64,000 nucleotides of DNA from contig JAQFVV010006697.1 of assembly GCA_028023455.1 (NCBI GenBank), positions 310,001 through 374,000 on the forward strand, given 5' to 3'. The DNA is from Epiperipatus broadwayi. Taxonomy: Eukaryota; Onychophora; Udeonychophora; Euonychophora; Peripatidae. Position numbers and translations under genes: made by a program. This document shows positions 60,100 through 64,000 of the stretch, piece by piece (position 1 is the stretch's first letter; every line of letters starts with the position of its first letter). The notes under the pieces were generated by a model that saw only the letters and a program-made list of their open reading frames with translations, made no database searches and had not been told where the DNA came from.

Positions 60100-62091
60100 A
60101 TGGCACCTTTTGCTGTCAGATGTCCTCTCTGCTTATGTAATATTTATGGCAGACAAAAATATTTAAAGTGCGCTGGTTTTTGTGGGCTAAAGTATCATTT
60201 GGATTGTTATAAATTAAGTGATTTTAAAATCTTTAATGATAATGGTCCGGAATTCATATGTGAATTTTGTAATCATTATTATAATACTGAGCACAAAATA
60301 GATAATTCAGATAATCTTACTACACCATTTGCTGATATTAATATTGGTAATGATCCTGATGTTTTAGTAATGGATTCTTCTACATATGGTTTGGGTTTAA
60401 ATGTAGTTGGGGTTAAATGTACTTATTGTAATGTAGAATTGTCAGATGCGGATAATGGAATTAAGTGCTCTGGTTTTTGTCAAGGGTATTTTCATATATC
60501 TTGTTTGAATTTGTCCAGGTCTGATGCAAAAATTTTTGATTCTGTTGGTTTGGGTTTTTTCCATTGTATAGAATGTAATCAATTGTCTGTGGATAAAATG
60601 AGGAATATTGGGAATGTTAGGTCAACAGATAATAATGATCTTATAGATGTGGAATCTGATATACATATTGAAAATATTTCTGAAAGAGATAGATATAATG
60701 GAGATAGTGTTGAAGGTAATAGTGATAATAATTTAGCTATTGATAGGAGTTTAAATTCTAGTTCTACTGTGGATATAGTTAATAATAATGATCTTATAGA
60801 TGTGGAATCGGATATACATATTGATAATATTTCTGAAAGGGATAATTATAATAGAGATAGTGTTAAAGATAAAAGTGATAATAATTTAGGTATTGATAGG
60901 AGTTTAAATTCTAGTTCTAATGTGGATATAGTTAATTTGCTTCAAGATAAGGAAAGTAGAAAAGTAGACTTGGCTGGTTTTACTTTTGAATTATTAAAAT
61001 CTATGTCTCTTCAGGAAGTTTATAGCATGATTATGAATATGGCAAAATTTGGTGTGAAGGAATCTAAAGCTATTGGTGATGGTGTTATTTCTGGTGATGT
61101 AGGTATACAATGTGATTTATTGGAAACACAAGTTTTGGGGGATATTGCTGAGGTTGATTGTGCTGGTGATGTTAATTCATCTTTTAAGGGTAATAATACC
61201 TTAGAAAAGTTGCCCAAGTCCTCATTCTTTATTAGAGATAAAGATAAAAACAGTTTTGGGAAAAAAGATAAAAATAAAAACAATAGCATTTATAATGTTG
61301 ATTATAAAGGTAATAATAAGATATTAGATCAGGATTTTCATTCATGTGATGAATATATTGGATGTGGAATTGATAATAGTACAAGATACAATAAAGGAAA
61401 AGTTTATAAAACTAAAATTTATAGGCAGTCTGATAAATATCAAAACCAATTTTCTAGACTTAATGATGATGAAAAATTTAACAAGTTTTCTGGCTTTTCT
61501 GTTAATAATTCATCGCTGGGATATTATGATAATTTTCCTGATAAAAAGTATATATTGAAGGATGGATATTCACATTCTGTTCCAAAAAAGTATAATAGTA
61601 ATTTTTCTGGTGACTTTTCTAAATCAAATTTCAGGAAAAAAAATTGTCTAGCGAATGCTGATAGAGGTTTTTTTACTCATAGAGCAAATTATTCGCATTT
61701 CTCTAAATATAACAATTATATTGATAATGAGGTTAATGTGGGAAATGGTTTGGGATGCTCTTTTTCAACTTCTGGTAAAAAAGGTAGACTACCTGTGGAA
61801 AGGGGGTTTGGTATTTCTAAAATTCATAATAATATTATTAATAATATTAATACAAAATGTAATAAATATTTTGTTTCTAATATGCCAGTGAATCTTAATT
61901 CATATAATATTAAGGTCTTTCTTGAAAAACGTTTAAGAACTAGGATCATATGTCATGAAATTAATATGTATAACTTGAAATCTTCTTGCTTTTATATATC
62001 TGCTCCTGCTCATAAACATAATGATTTAATCTCTTCCAATTTATGGCCTCGTGGTGCTTCCATTCGTTTTTTTTTATGGAACTTTGGCTAA
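60100..62091 (+). CDS. LINE ORF1 protein with two PHD-type zinc fingers (663 aa)
   Basis: Expected to bind element RNA and act as a nucleic-acid chaperone in the retrotransposition particle. Two C4HC3 fingers: C8, C11, C24, C28, H33, C36, C54, C57; and C107, C110, C123, C127, H132, C135, C156, C159. Both share spacing and a GFC motif, so they arose by duplication. Residues 178-279 are a direct duplication of a 51-residue unit. The middle is low-complexity, rich in Asn, Ser, Asp and Lys. Residues about 585-663 (YFVSNMPVNLNSYNIKVFL ... LWPRGASIRFF) resemble the conserved C-terminal domain of CR1/Jockey ORF1 proteins that ends in a Trp-Pro-x-Gly-x-x-x-Arg motif. No reading-frame break. The ATG at 60100 is the first in frame after a T-rich leader and lies only seven codons ahead of the first finger. 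Confidence 0.85.
   Translation: MAPFAVRCPLCLCNIYGRQKYLKCAGFCGLKYHLDCYKLSDFKIFNDNGPEFICEFCNHYYNTEHKIDNSDNLTTPFADINIGNDPDVLVMDSSTYGLGLNVVGVKCTYCNVELSDADNGIKCSGFCQGYFHISCLNLSRSDAKIFDSVGLGFFHCIECNQLSVDKMRNIGNVRSTDNNDLIDVESDIHIENISERDRYNGDSVEGNSDNNLAIDRSLNSSSTVDIVNNNDLIDVESDIHIDNISERDNYNRDSVKDKSDNNLGIDRSLNSSSNVDIVNLLQDKESRKVDLAGFTFELLKSMSLQEVYSMIMNMAKFGVKESKAIGDGVISGDVGIQCDLLETQVLGDIAEVDCAGDVNSSFKGNNTLEKLPKSSFFIRDKDKNSFGKKDKNKNNSIYNVDYKGNNKILDQDFHSCDEYIGCGIDNSTRYNKGKVYKTKIYRQSDKYQNQFSRLNDDEKFNKFSGFSVNNSSLGYYDNFPDKKYILKDGYSHSVPKKYNSNFSGDFSKSNFRKKNCLANADRGFFTHRANYSHFSKYNNYIDNEVNVGNGLGCSFSTSGKKGRLPVERGFGISKIHNNIINNINTKCNKYFVSNMPVNLNSYNIKVFLEKRLRTRIICHEINMYNLKSSCFYISAPAHKHNDLISSNLWPRGASIRFFLWNFG
60631..60936 (+). 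repeat. In-frame 153-bp tandem duplication inside ORF1
   Basis: Units 60631-60783 and 60784-60936 encode residues 178-228 and 229-279. Both begin NNDLIDVESDIHI and end NSSS(T/N)VDIVN. A handful of differences separate them. The 3n length keeps the frame. Confidence 0.92.
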
Positions 62092-62259
62092 TTCTTTAAA
62101 ACTTTAGTGGTATTTATTTATTTATTTTCTTTGTTTTCTTTGATTTCTTATTTTCTTTATTTTCTTTTATTTCTTATTTTCTTTATTCACTATACTTACT
62201 TACATTTTTCTTTACTTGATATCATTTATTTATTTGTTTTGATTTATTTTTAATTTAAT
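62092..62259 (+). other. Pyrimidine-rich spacer between ORF1 and ORF2
   Basis: Repeats of 'tttcttattttctttatttt' type. It separates the ORF1 stop from the ORF2 ATG by 168 nt, so ORF2 is probably translated by reinitiation or internal entry rather than overlap coupling (inference). Confidence 0.6.
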
Positions 62260-62733
62260 ATGGTAGGGCTGTCTTGTTTTTATATGAATGTCAGAGGTAT
62301 GAGAACTAAATGTGTTCAAATAAAGCAATTTTTTGAAACAGAACATTTTGATCTTATTTTACTTACAGAAACTTGGCTAAATCAACAATTTCCTGATTGT
62401 TCTTTTCTTGATGATAGATTTAGTATTTTGCGAACTGACAGATCTATGGATAATATTTCTCGAGGTGGTGGTACTCTGATTGCTCTTCATAAAGATGTTT
62501 TTTATAAAGAACTTTATTTTTCTTCTTCTTTTTGTGAATCTACATGGTGTGAAATTACTTTAAATCACAATTTTAAATTTATTTTGGGTAATGTTTACCT
62601 CAAACCCACTTTGTCGTTGTTGGAGTTTGATTATTTTTTGACATCACTTGAAGATTTTCTGATTGGCTATGATAATTTTATTATTACCGGAGATTTTAAT
62701 ATTCGGATTTATATTTGGGTACTACTATCATAG
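62260..62733 (+). pseudogene. LINE ORF2, N-terminal part of APE endonuclease (157 codons to stop)
   Basis: Cuts the target DNA to prime reverse transcription. Visible family residues: YMNVRG (N10), LLTETWL (E37), GNVYLKP (Y113) and ITGDFNI (G144-I148). After GDFNI the reading frame is lost and a stop follows at 62731. The rest of the endonuclease continues in the +2 frame from 62715, so a single-base loss near 62704 is the likely lesion (or a sequencing error). The ATG at 62260 is the natural ORF2 start, since MxxLSCFYMN begins just ahead of the catalytic Asn, as in related elements. Confidence 0.8.
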
Positions 62734-63401
62734 ATTCTGTCTCTTTTTCACCTAAAGCATTGAGAATGATTCGGTTTTGCAATTTGTTGAATTTAAAACA
62801 ATTTAATCCATACACCAATTTTAATGATCACACATTGGATTATATTCTCAGTAATTTTCCTACAATTGAATGTTTAACTACTTCTTCTCTTCCTTTTTCC
62901 ATTGACTTGCATCATCCTCCCTTAGAATTTTATATTAATATTAAATTTAATAGACTCTGTCCCTTTAAAACTATGAAAAGAAACTACAGAAAAGGAAATT
63001 ATTTGGGTCTTTGTTTACAATTATCCAATTTTAACTGGGAAAATTTGTATTCTTCATCTGATGTAGATTTTTGTATGAAATTTTTTGAACAATCATTTTG
63101 TGAACTAATTGACAAATACATTCCTAAGAAAATTTTTTTAACTAAACGTTTTCCTCGCTGGTTTTCAGTTTCTCTTAAAGAAATTATTAAAAGGAAATCA
63201 TTTCATCATCGTAAATATTGGAAAACTAAGAACTTAAATTATTATAACAATTTTATTAATTATAGAAGATTGTCAAAGGTTATATATCATAGAGATTTTC
63301 AAAAATTTATACAAAATACTGAAAGTCATATTTCTGATAATCCCTTGCAATTTTGGTCTCTAGTTAAGGATTTAGGTATTACAAAAAAAATTACAGAATA
63401 A
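62715..63401 (+). pseudogene. LINE ORF2, endonuclease C-terminal part and linker
   Basis: Continuation of ORF2 in a second frame. HTLDYILSN (39-47) and SIDLHHPPLEF (62-72) match the late endonuclease motifs, with the catalytic-type Asp-x-His pair. The remaining part (RFPRWFSVSLKEIIKRK, YRRLSKVIYHRDFQ, FWSLVKDLG) is the usual linker before the RT domain. It ends at TAA 63399-63401 just after an A8 run (63383-63390). The next part is open in the +1 frame, so a one-base length change in that run is the likely break. The first codon at 62715 is TTG and not a real start. Confidence 0.78.
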
Positions 63402-64000
63402 TAATTCTAATCTAGTTGCTGATGATTTTTCTCATTATTTCTCAGAGCTTTTTAAACAATCTAATTCTTTTACTGATTTGACTGAAAATAATGATCTAGT
63501 TGAAGAAAGGATAACATTTGATTCATTTATTGAATCTGATGTTATTTTTGCTATTGGGCAGCTTAAATTACATTCTAGTGTGGGCCTTGACAATATTCCA
63601 GCTTTCATTTATAAAGGATGTGCTGAATACATTGCTTCTCCTCTTTTGCATATTTTTAATTGCTCTTTAGCAAATGGTACTTTTCCTACATCCCTTAAAA
63701 TTGCTAAAGTTGTTCCTATTTTTAAGAAAGGATCTAGAGATTTGGTAAGTGACTATAGGCCTATTTCAATTCTACACACTGTTGCTCGAATTTTTGAAAG
63801 ATGTTTGTATAATAAAATTATCTTGGATGTCTCTAAGGTTTTGGCACCAGAGCAGCATGGATTTTTGCCTAATAGGTCCATTGAAACAAATTTGCTAACT
63901 ATTTTTGATCACATTTCAAATTCAATTGAGAATCAATCTAGGTTAGATGTTGTTTATTTTGATATGTCCAAGGCTTTTGATAGAGTTAATCATAAAATTC
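63376..64000 (+). pseudogene. LINE ORF2, reverse transcriptase domain (partial at window end)
   Basis: Open in the third ORF2 frame from 63376 to the window edge. After ADDFSHYFSELF come the RT motifs: GLDNIPAFIYK, TFPTSLKIAKVVPIFKKGS, DYRPISIL (motif 1-2 region), EQHGFLPNRSIETNLL, and DVVYFDMSKAFDRVNHKI. The last is motif A with the first catalytic Asp. The YADD-type motif C is beyond the window. This order and wording are those of CR1/Jockey-group RTs. No stop occurs in this segment. It is called a pseudogene only because the frame is disconnected from the endonuclease part. Confidence 0.85.

Larger units (their letters stand above)
58672..64000 (+). mobile_element. CR1/Jockey-group LINE (non-LTR retrotransposon), cut by window end
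   Basis: Plus-strand order: ~1.4 kb of T-rich 5' region with three tandem repeats, ORF1 with two PHD fingers, a pyrimidine-rich spacer, and ORF2 with an APE-type endonuclease followed by RT that runs off the right edge. PHD-bearing ORF1 and an APE endonuclease place it in the CR1/Jockey group (family knowledge). ORF1 is intact, while ORF2 needs two frame changes. The left boundary is set at the end of the ATT run and is uncertain. The right end, poly(A) and target duplication are outside the window. Confidence 0.88.

Overview
This is a strongly AT-rich piece of nuclear DNA, most likely from an invertebrate animal. It carries four classes of animal transposon: a Ty3/gypsy LTR retrotransposon, a CR1/Jockey-type LINE whose ORF1 has PHD fingers, an EN-bearing Penelope-like element, and a pogo/Tigger DNA transposon. 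It also has long TA, ATT and ATCT microsatellites. I cannot name the species or phylum. I recognise no host protein gene, tRNA or rRNA gene; coding capacity comes entirely from mobile elements.

Layout. 1-186: tail of a dispersed ~2.14-kb repeat (family A). 187-4374: unassigned. 4375-11823: a family A copy split by a 5.3-kb non-autonomous LTR element (5567-10876). That element has ~2.2-kb LTRs, a 0.9-kb non-coding interior and a 4-bp CTAT target duplication. The uninterrupted family A copy at 50579-52714 acts as the empty site. 11852-14412: family B repeat, with a second copy at 32351-34915. 18295-28858: a young, complete Ty3/gypsy element with 2.15-kb LTRs, PBS, gag, pol and PPT; its LTRs differ by four substitutions plus repeat-length changes. 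30358-30552: a near-perfect palindrome with 92-bp arms. 31155-31770 and 35275-36640: satellite-like arrays, the second built as two units facing two inverted units. 37757-38913: a deleted pogo/Tigger element sitting inside a short tandem repeat. 45590-45976: a homopolymer-laden GC island that looks like poor-quality sequence. 49412-49976: a 565-bp ATCT array. 57185-58477: a decayed Penelope-like element on the minus strand. 58672-64000: a LINE running off the right edge, with three ~230-300-bp repeats ahead of ORF1, an intact ORF1, and an ORF2 broken by two apparent single-base frameshifts.

How the parts relate. The gypsy element has every part needed for its own replication. The 5.3-kb element has none, but it shares LTR length, TATA-starting LTRs, the 2-nt gap before the TGG of the PBS, and a similar PBS. 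It may therefore be mobilised in trans by a gypsy relative (inference). Family A has the same length class and also lies in TA-rich sites, so it may be a solo LTR of the same kind. The best candidates for something undescribed are the structured 5.3-kb non-autonomous element, the repeated PBS-like cassettes around the gypsy PBS, and the LINE's tandem 5' repeats.
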